NCBI GenBank assembly: GCA_016936135.1
Contig: JAFGPP010000019.1
Location: 1-33,703 of the forward strand
Direction: 5' to 3'
DNA: 33,703 nucleotides
Source of the DNA: Thermoplasmatota archaeon
GTDB taxonomy: Archaea > Thermoplasmatota > E2 > DHVEG-1
Part shown: positions 9,188 through 16,412 of the stretch, one piece after another
How positions within the stretch are numbered: position 1 is the stretch's first letter
How the letters are laid out: every line of letters begins with the position of its first letter
Program-made: the position numbers and the translations under genes
The notes under the pieces: model-generated
What the model saw: the letters and a program-made list of their open reading frames with translations, nothing else
The model's database searches: none
Told to the model about the DNA's origin: nothing

Positions 9188-9418
9188 ATGGATAGGTAAA
9201 CCATAATATGAATTTTTTGTAGACCCTAAGTTAGAGTTAAAGTGGGCAAGGAAAAAAAACAACTATAATTGTAAAAAAACGTAATACAAATTTACTGTTG
9301 TTTATTTTTTGTTAAACTAATTAATAGATCATCTTGATTATCATCAATAGAAGTAAATACATCGTTACCACTCAGCGTTTTTTTAAAAATTTTAGTTACA
9401 TAAAAAATAAAATATCAA

Positions 9419-9742
9419 CTACTTAATCACATTGAAAGAAAGTATGCCATGTTTTCTTATAATCATACAAAGTCTACAAAGTTCACTAGCAACAACTGGT
9501 TCACCCTCTTCAATTATCTTCACAGCAGAAATAGTAACTTCATGAAGAATTTTTTCGTCAACAATTGTCAGTCTTCCCCTCTTTTCTGAAAGATATTGAC
9601 AAATCGCTGCAGGTGTAAGACCAAGTTTTTCAGCAGCTTCTTTCTGAGATATTCCAAATTTTTCAACCAAATTTTTTGCAAGTTCCTTTCTTAGTACAGG
9701 AAGTCCATCCCATCTCATCTGTTCGCATGGAGTGCTTACCAT
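9419..9742 (-). CDS. Small HTH transcriptional regulator (COG2522-like)
   Basis: The 107-residue protein begins MVSTPCEQMRWDGLPVLRKELAKNLVE, followed by a helix-turn-helix FGISQKEAAEKLGLTPAAICQYLSEKRG at about residues 29-56. The C-terminal part carries CRLCMIIRKHG. This N-terminal Cys, HTH with SQYLS-KRG-like end and C-terminal CxxC arrangement matches a family of small archaeal regulators; a metal or Fe-S site built from the three cysteines is possible. A TATA box (9765-9774, minus strand) lies 27 nt before the ATG, predicting a leaderless mRNA, and a 14-bp palindrome directly abuts it, suggesting autoregulation. Confidence 0.8.
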   Translation of the reverse strand: MVSTPCEQMRWDGLPVLRKELAKNLVEKFGISQKEAAEKLGLTPAAICQYLSEKRGRLTIVDEKILHEVTISAVKIIEEGEPVVASELCRLCMIIRKHGILSFNVIK

Positions 9743-9764
9743 GCATTAAGTAATATTTTTAGCA

Positions 9765-9774
9765 TTATATAAAA
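9765..9774 (-). promoter_or_regulatory. TATA box of the HTH regulator gene
   Basis: TTTTATATAA read on the minus strand is centred 27 nt before the ATG at 9742, so transcription should start at or next to the start codon. Confidence 0.65.
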
Positions 9775-9788
9775 TTAACGATTGTTAA
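9775..9788. promoter_or_regulatory. Operator-like palindrome, copy 1
   Basis: TTAACGATTGTTAA has perfect arms TTAAC/GTTAA around four bases. It touches the upstream side of the regulator's TATA box, where the BRE lies, so a bound protein would affect TBP/TFB recruitment. Its exact reverse complement recurs at 9937-9950. Confidence 0.6.
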
Positions 9789-9936
9789 ATTTATTAATCC
9801 TGATTGCTAAATAGTATAGTTATATATTCACAATATAGTTCATAAAAAGCGAAAATGAAGGAAGAATGGGACTGAGGTTGGGATTAAGGAGAGGAGGGAG
9901 GAAATATCGAAAAAAATACCAAACTCAAGCCCCTAA

Positions 9937-9950
9937 TTAACAATCGTTAA
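9937..9950. promoter_or_regulatory. Operator-like palindrome, copy 2
   Basis: TTAACAATCGTTAA is the exact reverse complement of the element at 9775-9788. It lies 10 nt before a plus-strand TATA box (TTTATAAATC, 9961-9970), so the same regulator could control a rightward transcript toward trpS or a small RNA. Confidence 0.6.
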
Positions 9951-9960
9951 TAATTATGAG

Positions 9961-9970
9961 TTTATAAATC
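9961..9970 (+). promoter_or_regulatory. TATA box of a rightward promoter
   Basis: TTTATAAATC is a good archaeal TATA box that predicts transcription from about 9990. That is 215 nt before trpS, so the transcript has a long leader or a separate RNA product. Confidence 0.5.
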
Positions 9971-10205
9971 TTTTGCTGCATCAGGTCAGCGTTTACTATT
10001 AAAAGAACGGAAATTGGTTATCGTGCCTTTGAAATCTTTAATTAAATTTCAGGTCGAAGGAATAGTAAAGAAAAAAGTCTAGCCTTTATTTATATCCAAA
10101 CTTTCGACTCAAACTCAGAAATGAATTTGGATTATTTGTGCAGACTTGCAGCTATTTTCAACGGTAAATATTTGAAACACTTTTTGTTTTACCTGATGTG
10201 TCAAT

Positions 10206-11522
10206 ATGAAGATTGATCCGTGGAGTTCAGCAACTTATCAGGATTACGCAAGATTAAGAGATGAATTTGGTATCGAGGAATTCAATGTAGATTTATGGAA
10301 AGATTTACCAAATCCGCATAAATTAATCAGGCGTGGGGTAGTTTTTGGTCATCGAGATTTCCAACTAATTAAAGATTCAGTTCTTGAAAAAAAACCCTGG
10401 GCGGTACTTACAGGACTAATGCCTTCTGGAAGGATGCATCTTGGACATAAAATGGTTATTGACGAGGTCATTTATTATCAAAGCCTGGGAGCAGACATAT
10501 TTATTGCTGTTGCAGACATAGAATCTTATGGTACCAGAGGAACCTCTCTAGAAGAAACAAAGGATCTAGCTTTAAACGAATATATTATGAATTATATCGC
10601 CCTTGGATTAAAACCTGAGCGGTGCAGAATATATTTCCAATCTAAACATGAGGATGTAAAGGATTTGGCCTACATCTTAGGTAAAAAAGTCAATTGGTCA
10701 CAAATGGTTGCAACTTATGGGTTCAACGGCTCGACTAACATGACTCATGTATTTTCACCTCTTGTTCAAACAGGAGATATACTGCATGTCCAGTTAAAAA
10801 AATTTGGAGGAACAAGGCCAACACTCGTACCAGTTGGCGTAGACCAAGACCCACACATAAGACTTAGTAGAGACATAGCTCAATCTCATAGGTTATTTAA
10901 TGTTACATTGACCAAGGACAAAAGAATTGGTGTTTTTGTAAAAATTGACAAAGATGTTGAAAAATTACTTAATCACGCAACGACAGTTCTACGTTCCCTA
11001 AATTTTTCAAAACTTGAAAAAATCGTGGATTATAAGGCAGTTTATATTGAAGATGCACAGGTAGGTGACATTAAAAGAATTGACATAACTTTGGCAAAGA
11101 CCGAACCACAATTTGGTGGGTATGGATTTATTCAACCTTCTGCAACATTTCATAGATTTATCACTGGACTTACGGGAGAAAAAATGTCATCATCAAAACC
11201 AGAGAGCGCAATTTTTCTTACTGATTCACCTGAGGAATCAAGAAAAAAAATAATGAACGCAAAAACTGGTGGGGCAGTCACATTGGAGCAGCAAAAAAAA
11301 GAGGGCGGGAATCCTAAAGAATGCATGATTTATGAACTGTTCCTATATCATTTGATAGAAGACGATTCTGAACTAAATGAAATATTTACATCCTGCAAAA
11401 AAGGTCAAAAAATGTGCGGTCATTGTAAAAAATATGCTGCTGAGCTCATGGAAAAAATATTAATTGATTTAAATGAAAAAAGACAAAGGGCCGTTGATAA
11501 TATTGATAAGTATCTAAAATAA
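10206..11522 (+). CDS. trpS: Tryptophanyl-tRNA synthetase, archaeal type
   Basis: The 438-residue class I synthetase charges tRNA-Trp. The first ATP motif is HLGH at residues 78-81 (MPSGRMHLGHKM), and the second is KMSSS at 326-330 in GLTGEKMSSSKPESAIFL. The substrate region includes VPVGVDQDPHIRLSRDIA. The C-terminal CKKGQKMCGHCKKYAAELM is also typical of archaeal TrpRS. The protein is longer than short archaeal forms (about 370-390 residues as I recall), with extra sequence roughly at residues 236-300 between the DQDPH block and the PSATFHRF block. An ATG start is used. The long leader and operator-bearing upstream region suggest regulated expression. Confidence 0.95.
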   Translation: MKIDPWSSATYQDYARLRDEFGIEEFNVDLWKDLPNPHKLIRRGVVFGHRDFQLIKDSVLEKKPWAVLTGLMPSGRMHLGHKMVIDEVIYYQSLGADIFIAVADIESYGTRGTSLEETKDLALNEYIMNYIALGLKPERCRIYFQSKHEDVKDLAYILGKKVNWSQMVATYGFNGSTNMTHVFSPLVQTGDILHVQLKKFGGTRPTLVPVGVDQDPHIRLSRDIAQSHRLFNVTLTKDKRIGVFVKIDKDVEKLLNHATTVLRSLNFSKLEKIVDYKAVYIEDAQVGDIKRIDITLAKTEPQFGGYGFIQPSATFHRFITGLTGEKMSSSKPESAIFLTDSPEESRKKIMNAKTGGAVTLEQQKKEGGNPKECMIYELFLYHLIEDDSELNEIFTSCKKGQKMCGHCKKYAAELMEKILIDLNEKRQRAVDNIDKYLK

Positions 11523-11528
11523 ATTTAT

Positions 11529-12053
11529 CTAACCGTAAGATGAGTAAATCCCATCATCATTAGCCATCTTCTCCAATTTTGAATCAATTGCCTTTTGTTT
11601 ATTTGATAAAGTCTCTCGGATTCTAGAAAACTTATCTGTTGAAGCCGAAGCATGCCCTTTCATAGCTAAACTAACGCCGTAATCAAATTTTTTACCCGTA
11701 ATTGCATTATTAATAATTTTTTCAGGGGAAATGCCCTTTTGAATATTCTCGGCAATTTTTCTAATATTTCCTTGAAGTATTCCAAAATCGCCACTTAGTC
11801 GAGAAATATCTACTTTGATATCCTTATCAACATTTCTTGCGATTTTTCCTCCAATCCCCTTTACATCAAAAGGATTTTTGTCATATTCTTTAAGAAGGTA
11901 TATTCCAACATTTGGATTAAAAATATAATAATCTCTAGACAATCTTTCATTGTCTTTACCAAAAATTGCTTTCCACCCATTTGGGTAATTTTTCGCATCT
12001 TTTATCATTTCGTTTAGCAATTCGCTTCTTGACTTTAATTTCACTTTGATCAA
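11529..12053 (-). CDS. Hypothetical protein, 174 residues
   Basis: I do not recognise this family. The protein is soluble, basic and mixed alpha/beta, with no signal peptide or membrane segment. Visible features are RDYYIFNPNVGIYLLKEYDKNP, a glycine turn VKGIGGKIARNVDKDI, and a C-terminal helical part containing AMKGHASASTDKFSRIRETLSNKQKAIDSKLEKM, which may form a coiled coil. The start is a TTG at 12051-12053. This is supported by a TATA box on the minus strand at 12073-12083, centred 26 nt upstream, which predicts a leaderless mRNA beginning at this codon. An internal ATG at 12008 is the alternative. It is convergent with trpS, with 6 nt between the stops. Confidence 0.7.
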   Translation of the reverse strand: MIKVKLKSRSELLNEMIKDAKNYPNGWKAIFGKDNERLSRDYYIFNPNVGIYLLKEYDKNPFDVKGIGGKIARNVDKDIKVDISRLSGDFGILQGNIRKIAENIQKGISPEKIINNAITGKKFDYGVSLAMKGHASASTDKFSRIRETLSNKQKAIDSKLEKMANDDGIYSSYG

Positions 12054-12152
12054 AAAGATAAATGTATCAATGATATATAAATGTAAAATACATAAATAAA
12101 ATCAGGTTTGTAAAATACTTAAAAACAATTCAAATATAATAAGGATAGGGAT

Positions 12153-12239
12153 TTAGATATTAACCCATTCAATTACTATTTCATTTGGGACATGTTTTTT
12201 TGATTTAATTTTCTCTTTTTTATTATCTGTATCATTCAT
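12153..12239 (-). CDS. Candidate 28-residue charged microprotein
   Basis: An open frame MNDTDNKKEKIKSKKHVPNE... ends EIVIEWVNI. It begins 11 nt after the stop of the next small frame and has AAAGGTG about 6 nt before its ATG. The N-terminal half is rich in Lys, Asp and Glu, and the end is a short beta-like segment. I do not recognise it. Two consecutive small frames with ribosome binding sites on the same strand make chance less likely, but the length gives weak statistical support. Confidence 0.35.
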   Translation of the reverse strand: MNDTDNKKEKIKSKKHVPNEIVIEWVNI

Positions 12240-12250
12240 TAAAAACACCT

Positions 12251-12364
12251 TTATTTACTCATTAATCCAAGTTTTCTTGCTCTTCTTCCAACTACCAATA
12301 TTTTAACAATTGATTCCATCTGCTTTGCCTCTTCAGGGGATGATACTTGACCAACAATCATCAT
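12251..12364 (-). CDS. Candidate 37-residue helical microprotein
   Basis: The frame starts MMIVGQVSSPEEAKQMESIV and ends in KILVVGRRARKLGLMSK. A strong Shine-Dalgarno TGAGGAAAT lies 5-7 nt before the first ATG on the minus strand. The composition (an SPEEA helix cap, amphipathic helix, basic end) looks protein-like. It lies 122 nt after the ftsY stop and may be the distal part of that transcript or have its own promoter. No family recognised. Confidence 0.5.
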   Translation of the reverse strand: MMIVGQVSSPEEAKQMESIVKILVVGRRARKLGLMSK

Positions 12365-12486
12365 TTTATTTCCTCAATTCCTATTTTGTTAGTTTTCTTT
12401 AAAAGGGTTTGTTGTACAAATGTTGCCAGCTTTCTTGGACAAAAACTGCCTAAAAAATAAAAATTAAAAATAATTAGCTGTTGGAG

Positions 12487-13740
12487 TCATCCTTTATCAA
12501 ATATATTATCTATCATCCATTGCGGATCAAAGGGTATTTGGTCATCATATCCCTGACCAATACCAATGAAAAGTAAAGGTTTGCCAATCGTGTAGGCAAC
12601 TGATAATGCACTTCCGCCCTTTGCATCAGTATCAACCTTTGTAAGAATTACTCCGTCGATACCCACAATTTCATTGAAGCGCTTTGCCTGTTCAACTGCA
12701 TCGTTGCCAGCCAGAGCATCGCCCACAAATAAAATCAAATCAGGTTTAGCGACTCTTTTGATTTTTGCCATCTCATCCATTAGATTAACATTTGTTTGCA
12801 TTCTGCCCGCCGTATCAAGCAGGACTACATCTTTGTGTTTTGCCTTTGCATGCTCTATTGCATCATAGGCAACTGCTGCAGGATCGGAACCAGGACCGTG
12901 TTTAATTATTTTTACTCCAACTTTATCCGCATGAATCCCTAATTGTTCTATTGCCCCTGCCCGGAATGTATCTCCAGCGGCCATAACGCATGATTTTCCG
13001 TGTTTTTTTAATAAAGTTGCAATTTTAGCAATAGACAATGTTTTCCCACTGCCATTCACACCAACAAACATAATGACTATTGGTTTCTTAGTGTGTTCGA
13101 TAAAATCATTAAAATCCAGTTCAGTTGATGTCAATACATGAGCAATCGCATTTCTGAGTATTTCCTCTATTACTTCTCCAATCTTTGATCTGTCAACAGA
13201 AATATTTCTTAATTCTTGTTTAATGTCATTTTTTATTGACTCGATTACAGAATATGCAACGTCAGACTCCAGAAGTCCTATCTCAAGATCCCACAGCAAA
13301 TCTTCTAGTTTTTCATCGCTAATGCCCCAGGTACCCCTTCCAGTTGTCTTAACTACCTGTTCAATACTTTTTCTTGCTCTCAAGGTGTGTTCTAACTCAG
13401 TTTCAATAGTTTTTTCTATCTGTTTATCAATTTCTTGCTCTCTTTTTTGCTTTTCTTTAAATAGTCCTCTTCTTCTTAAAACTCTTGGAGTTTTCTGCTG
13501 TTGAGGCAATTCTTCCTTTTTTTCTTCAATAACTGGTTTTTCCAACGATATTTCTTCAGGTTGGCTTGTGACAATATCCTCTTCATCGGAAGCAAGGGAT
13601 TCTTCATCTGGTCGAACCGACTCTTGTTCAATTGGCTCTGAAGTTTTTGATAATTCTTTTTCTTTTACAAATTCTGCCTCAAGCTCGGCTTCAAGTTTGT
13701 CCTCAAACTTTTTCAGTTTATTTCTAAGAAATTTAAACAT
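12487..13740 (-). CDS. ftsY: Signal recognition particle receptor FtsY
   Basis: The 417-residue SRP GTPase docks SRP-ribosome complexes at the membrane. The N-terminal about 130 residues are highly charged (Glu/Lys), the usual membrane-associating A-like region. An N domain (about 140-215) is followed by the G domain: GVNGSGKT (227-234), DTFRAGA (257-263), DTAGR (309-313), TKVD (367-370), and the C-terminal GIGQGYDDQIPFDPQWMIDNIF. The start is near-immediate after pfdA (14 nt), the standard archaeal pfdA-ftsY pair. Confidence 0.97.
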   Translation of the reverse strand: MFKFLRNKLKKFEDKLEAELEAEFVKEKELSKTSEPIEQESVRPDEESLASDEEDIVTSQPEEISLEKPVIEEKKEELPQQQKTPRVLRRRGLFKEKQKREQEIDKQIEKTIETELEHTLRARKSIEQVVKTTGRGTWGISDEKLEDLLWDLEIGLLESDVAYSVIESIKNDIKQELRNISVDRSKIGEVIEEILRNAIAHVLTSTELDFNDFIEHTKKPIVIMFVGVNGSGKTLSIAKIATLLKKHGKSCVMAAGDTFRAGAIEQLGIHADKVGVKIIKHGPGSDPAAVAYDAIEHAKAKHKDVVLLDTAGRMQTNVNLMDEMAKIKRVAKPDLILFVGDALAGNDAVEQAKRFNEIVGIDGVILTKVDTDAKGGSALSVAYTIGKPLLFIGIGQGYDDQIPFDPQWMIDNIFDKG

Positions 13741-13754
13741 GAGTATCCTTATGA

Positions 13755-14174
13755 CTATTTTTTAGCTTCATTTAACAATCTCTGAGCCTTCTCGGTTAAC
13801 TCCGATGCTTCAGATTGAATTTGTTGGATCATTGAGGCAATTCTCTCCTGTGTTTTTTGAAGGTCCCCAATTCTTCCCTGTATCTTTTTTATTGCATCCT
13901 CAGAGGTTTTTTCGATTACGATTCCTGCACCTATGTCAAATAGCACCGTCGATGTTTTTTTAGCTTGGGCATCAACATATGTTCCTCCCCCAATAGGAAA
14001 CAAAACATCTACTTCCTTATCTTCGTTATTAAGATTTTCTAAAGTTATTTTTGCCCTGGAATAATCAAGAATTGCGTTCTGCACATAAGAAAACTGCATT
14101 TCCAAAGATGTTGTTTGTTCTTTATATTGCTCAATCGCAAAAAGATAACTTTGCAACTCTTCCTCTTTATTCAT
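13755..14174 (-). CDS. pfdA: Prefoldin subunit alpha
   Basis: The 139-residue protein forms two long coiled-coil helices joined by a beta hairpin region. The N helix is MNKEEELQSYLFAIEQYKEQ, the central part VDVLFPIGGGTYVDAQ and TVLFDIGAGIVIEKT is the diagnostic alpha-prefoldin signature, and the C helix is rich in Gln/Glu. Prefoldin captures unfolded proteins and hands them to the thermosome. The frame is open to 14369, but the ATG at 14174 has GGAG 7-8 nt upstream and gives the family's length. The upstream extension overlaps the divergent gene and is not protein-like. Confidence 0.95.
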   Translation of the reverse strand: MNKEEELQSYLFAIEQYKEQTTSLEMQFSYVQNAILDYSRAKITLENLNNEDKEVDVLFPIGGGTYVDAQAKKTSTVLFDIGAGIVIEKTSEDAIKKIQGRIGDLQKTQERIASMIQQIQSEASELTEKAQRLLNEAKK

Positions 14175-14316
14175 ATTATTCTCCAGATTAACGTGTTTTT
14201 TTAGAAATGTGTAATGGCATATTAATGTATTTCCTATATTTTTAGAATTATTTTTTATAAAAATGCAATAAGTTATTGCAATAATTTTATATTTTATTAA
14301 AGCATAAAAAATATAT

Positions 14317-15021
14317 ATGAAACAAAAACCCTTCTTATCAGCTTTAATCGTAGTTGCTTTACTTTCCATTCAGTTTTCAACATATTACGTAGATGCAAGT
14401 AACAACCAATTCCATTACCAAGAAGAGAATAATCAGAATAAAATAATTCTTTTGACTGGCTTTGGACCCTTTAGCAAGTATAGCGTCAATCCATCGCAAC
14501 TTATCGTTGAAAATCTCAACGGAACCACAATTGACAACGCAACGGTTGTTGGAAGGATCTTAAGCGTTGATTTTGAATTATCGAAAAAAGAAATTTGTCA
14601 GGCAATTGACGATATAAAACCTTCACTAGTACTAAGTCTTGGACTTTCTCCAGTAACTCGTTGGATTGATGTAGAGCTTATTGGTTGGAACTTAAGAGGA
14701 ATTCCCAAAAAGGAAAATCCTTTAGTACCATATGCACGATTGAATAAAAGTGGTCCTTTTTTTAGATTAACATCGCTAAATACATTTAAAATAACAAATG
14801 CAATTTGGAAGGCTGGTGTTCCAGCATACCTGAGTGTTTCTGCAGGGACATATATATGTAATTCAGTTTTGTATAACACTTTAAGCTATATAAAAGAAAA
14901 TAATCTTTCGATTGAGGCGGGTTTTATCCACGTACCACTTTTATTATCTCAGGATCCCAAAGGAATGGAATTAGAAACAATGATATCGGCTGTTACCACA
15001 GCATTAATAGTTAGTATCTAA
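14317..15021 (+). CDS. Secreted pyroglutamyl-peptidase I-like (C15) cysteine peptidase
   Basis: The 234-residue protein has a signal peptide (MKQKPFLSALIVVALLSIQF, then STYYVDA) followed by a C15 domain. The domain opens with IILLTGFGPFSKYSVNPSQL, the family's N-terminal signature. The triad is present: Glu120 in TRWIDVELIGWN, Cys181 in SAGTYICNSVLYNTLSY, and His205 in AGFIHVPLL. The Cys-His spacing of 24 equals the canonical enzyme. Known C15 enzymes remove N-terminal pyroglutamate and are mostly cytoplasmic, so an exported one is unusual. A TATA box around 14285-14296 is centred about 26 nt before the ATG (leaderless). Its stop overlaps the convergent phosphomutase stop by 4 nt (15018-15021). 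Confidence 0.85.
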   Translation: MKQKPFLSALIVVALLSIQFSTYYVDASNNQFHYQEENNQNKIILLTGFGPFSKYSVNPSQLIVENLNGTTIDNATVVGRILSVDFELSKKEICQAIDDIKPSLVLSLGLSPVTRWIDVELIGWNLRGIPKKENPLVPYARLNKSGPFFRLTSLNTFKITNAIWKAGVPAYLSVSAGTYICNSVLYNTLSYIKENNLSIEAGFIHVPLLLSQDPKGMELETMISAVTTALIVSI

Positions 15022-16403
15022 TTTTTATTTTGAGTAACAATTTTCTCGATTTTTTCAATAAAGTCAAATCCGAGATTTTCTGCCTTTTTAGTGTTATCAG
15101 ATTCTGCAAATATCCTAAATATTGGTTCTGTACCAGAGGGTCTTACCAAAACCCAACCCTCTTTGAAATACATCTTTAGACCATCGGTTTTATCAATTTT
15201 AATGGGTGTTTTTTCTCCAATATTTTCTTGCATTTGCTTTAGAACAAATTCTTTAATATTATTTGGGCATGCAACCTTGGTTTTAAACATATCATAATTA
15301 GGAATTTCGTAAATCAGTTCAGAAAGCGACTTTTCCCCTGTCGCAATAATTTCCATAATTTTTAAAATTGACATTATTGAATCACGGCAGTATTGAAAGT
15401 CAGGAAATATTAAACCGCCGTTTTCTTCGCCACCAAATAAAGCCTTGTTCTCCATCATAACTCTAGCAACAATCGGTGATCCTACAGCTGTTTGAATAAC
15501 TGTACCACCAAATTTCGTTACAACATCATTTACACAACTGGAAGATGTAACTGGCGTAACGGTTATTCCGCCCTTGTTTATTTTTGTAAGATATTTGGCG
15601 ACCAATGCGAGGGTTTTGTCACCCGGCAAATATCTGCCATTTTCATCGACAAAAATTGCTCTATCTGCGTCTCCATCCAGTGCAACTCCAAAATCAGCTT
15701 TTATTTGTGGTACCATTTTTATTAATTCAGTAAGATTTTCTTTTAAAGGCTCGGAATTTCTTCCCGAAAATGTACCATCCAATTTACAAAATAAACATGT
15801 CACATCGCATCCCAAATCACTCAAAAGCTTTGGTGCAATAACACATCCTGCTCCTCCGCCACAATCAAGAACTACACGAAATTTTTTCCTTTTGATTAAA
15901 TCAATATCAATAACTGAGATTAAGCTTTGCTTATAAAAATCAATTGCATCATCGTACTGATCATAAATTCCAACTTCCTGCCAGTCTGCAAGAACAATAT
16001 CTTTGTTAAAATAAATTGTCTCAATTTTATCTTCAATTTCTTTTGGTAATTCCGTACCATCACCAGCGATTACCTTAATTCCATTAAATTCGGGTGGATT
16101 GTGAGAAGCTGTAATTATCACCCCTGCATGAAAACCTTTTTTTTTAACCGTGTATTGAACTACCGGTGAAGGAACAACGCCAATATCGGTTACATTACAT
16201 CCAGTTGAAAGTAAACCAGAAGCAACTGCACTTTTTAACATAGAATTTGATAGTCTTGCGTCTGTACCGATCGCAATTTTTGGTAATGAATTCCTTTTTT
16301 TAAAATATGTACCTATAGCACTACCGATTTCTATACAAAACCTGGGATCGATACCTTGATTGACAATTCCTCGAATCCCGTTTGTACCAAATAACCGCCC
16401 CAT
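15018..16403 (-). CDS. glmM: Phosphoglucosamine mutase-type phosphohexomutase
   Basis: This 461-residue alpha-D-phosphohexomutase begins MGRLFGTNGIRGIVNQ. The phosphoserine loop is ITASHNPPEFNG (Ser100), the metal loop is DGDADR (243-248), the sugar-binding loop is FGGEENGGLIFPDFQYCRDS, and the phosphate loop is VRPSGTEPIFRIFAE. The GGEENGGLIF form is the one seen in archaeal GlmM-type enzymes, which convert glucosamine-6-P to glucosamine-1-P and often also act on glucose or mannose phosphates. A GTG at 16412 is also in frame, but the ATG at 16403 matches the family start. It follows directly on its upstream paralogue, whose TGA ends at 16413. Confidence 0.88.
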   Translation of the reverse strand: MGRLFGTNGIRGIVNQGIDPRFCIEIGSAIGTYFKKRNSLPKIAIGTDARLSNSMLKSAVASGLLSTGCNVTDIGVVPSPVVQYTVKKKGFHAGVIITASHNPPEFNGIKVIAGDGTELPKEIEDKIETIYFNKDIVLADWQEVGIYDQYDDAIDFYKQSLISVIDIDLIKRKKFRVVLDCGGGAGCVIAPKLLSDLGCDVTCLFCKLDGTFSGRNSEPLKENLTELIKMVPQIKADFGVALDGDADRAIFVDENGRYLPGDKTLALVAKYLTKINKGGITVTPVTSSSCVNDVVTKFGGTVIQTAVGSPIVARVMMENKALFGGEENGGLIFPDFQYCRDSIMSILKIMEIIATGEKSLSELIYEIPNYDMFKTKVACPNNIKEFVLKQMQENIGEKTPIKIDKTDGLKMYFKEGWVLVRPSGTEPIFRIFAESDNTKKAENLGFDFIEKIEKIVTQNKN

Positions 16404-16412
16404 TGCAACCAC

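Larger units (their letters stand above)
9743..10205. other. 463-nt intergenic region between HTH regulator and trpS
   Basis: Beyond the two operators and TATA boxes listed separately, the region holds several things. There is a TATA-like TATATATTC near 9821-9829 and a purine-rich, G-rich stretch at 9857-9903. An open frame for a 24-residue very basic peptide runs 9866-9940. A 9-bp perfect inverted repeat TTTACTATT/AATAGTAAA lies at 9992-10000 and 10061-10069 and could close a structured RNA. A further TATA-like TTTATATCC sits near 10088-10096 and could serve trpS. No longer gene is visible. Confidence 0.5.
12054..12486. other. 433-nt stretch between the orphan gene and ftsY
   Basis: It holds the TATA box for the gene ending at 11529 and, on the minus strand, two small open frames with ribosome binding sites (12251-12364 and 12153-12239, described separately). 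The remainder, 12365-12486, is AT-rich with a T-rich run just after the ftsY stop; I see no gene there. Confidence 0.5.

Noticed and set aside
9263-9418. Minus-strand frame ending NDVFTSIDDNQDDLLISLTK
   Set aside because: No start codon, AT-rich and short; it might be a decayed fragment, but nothing supports a gene.
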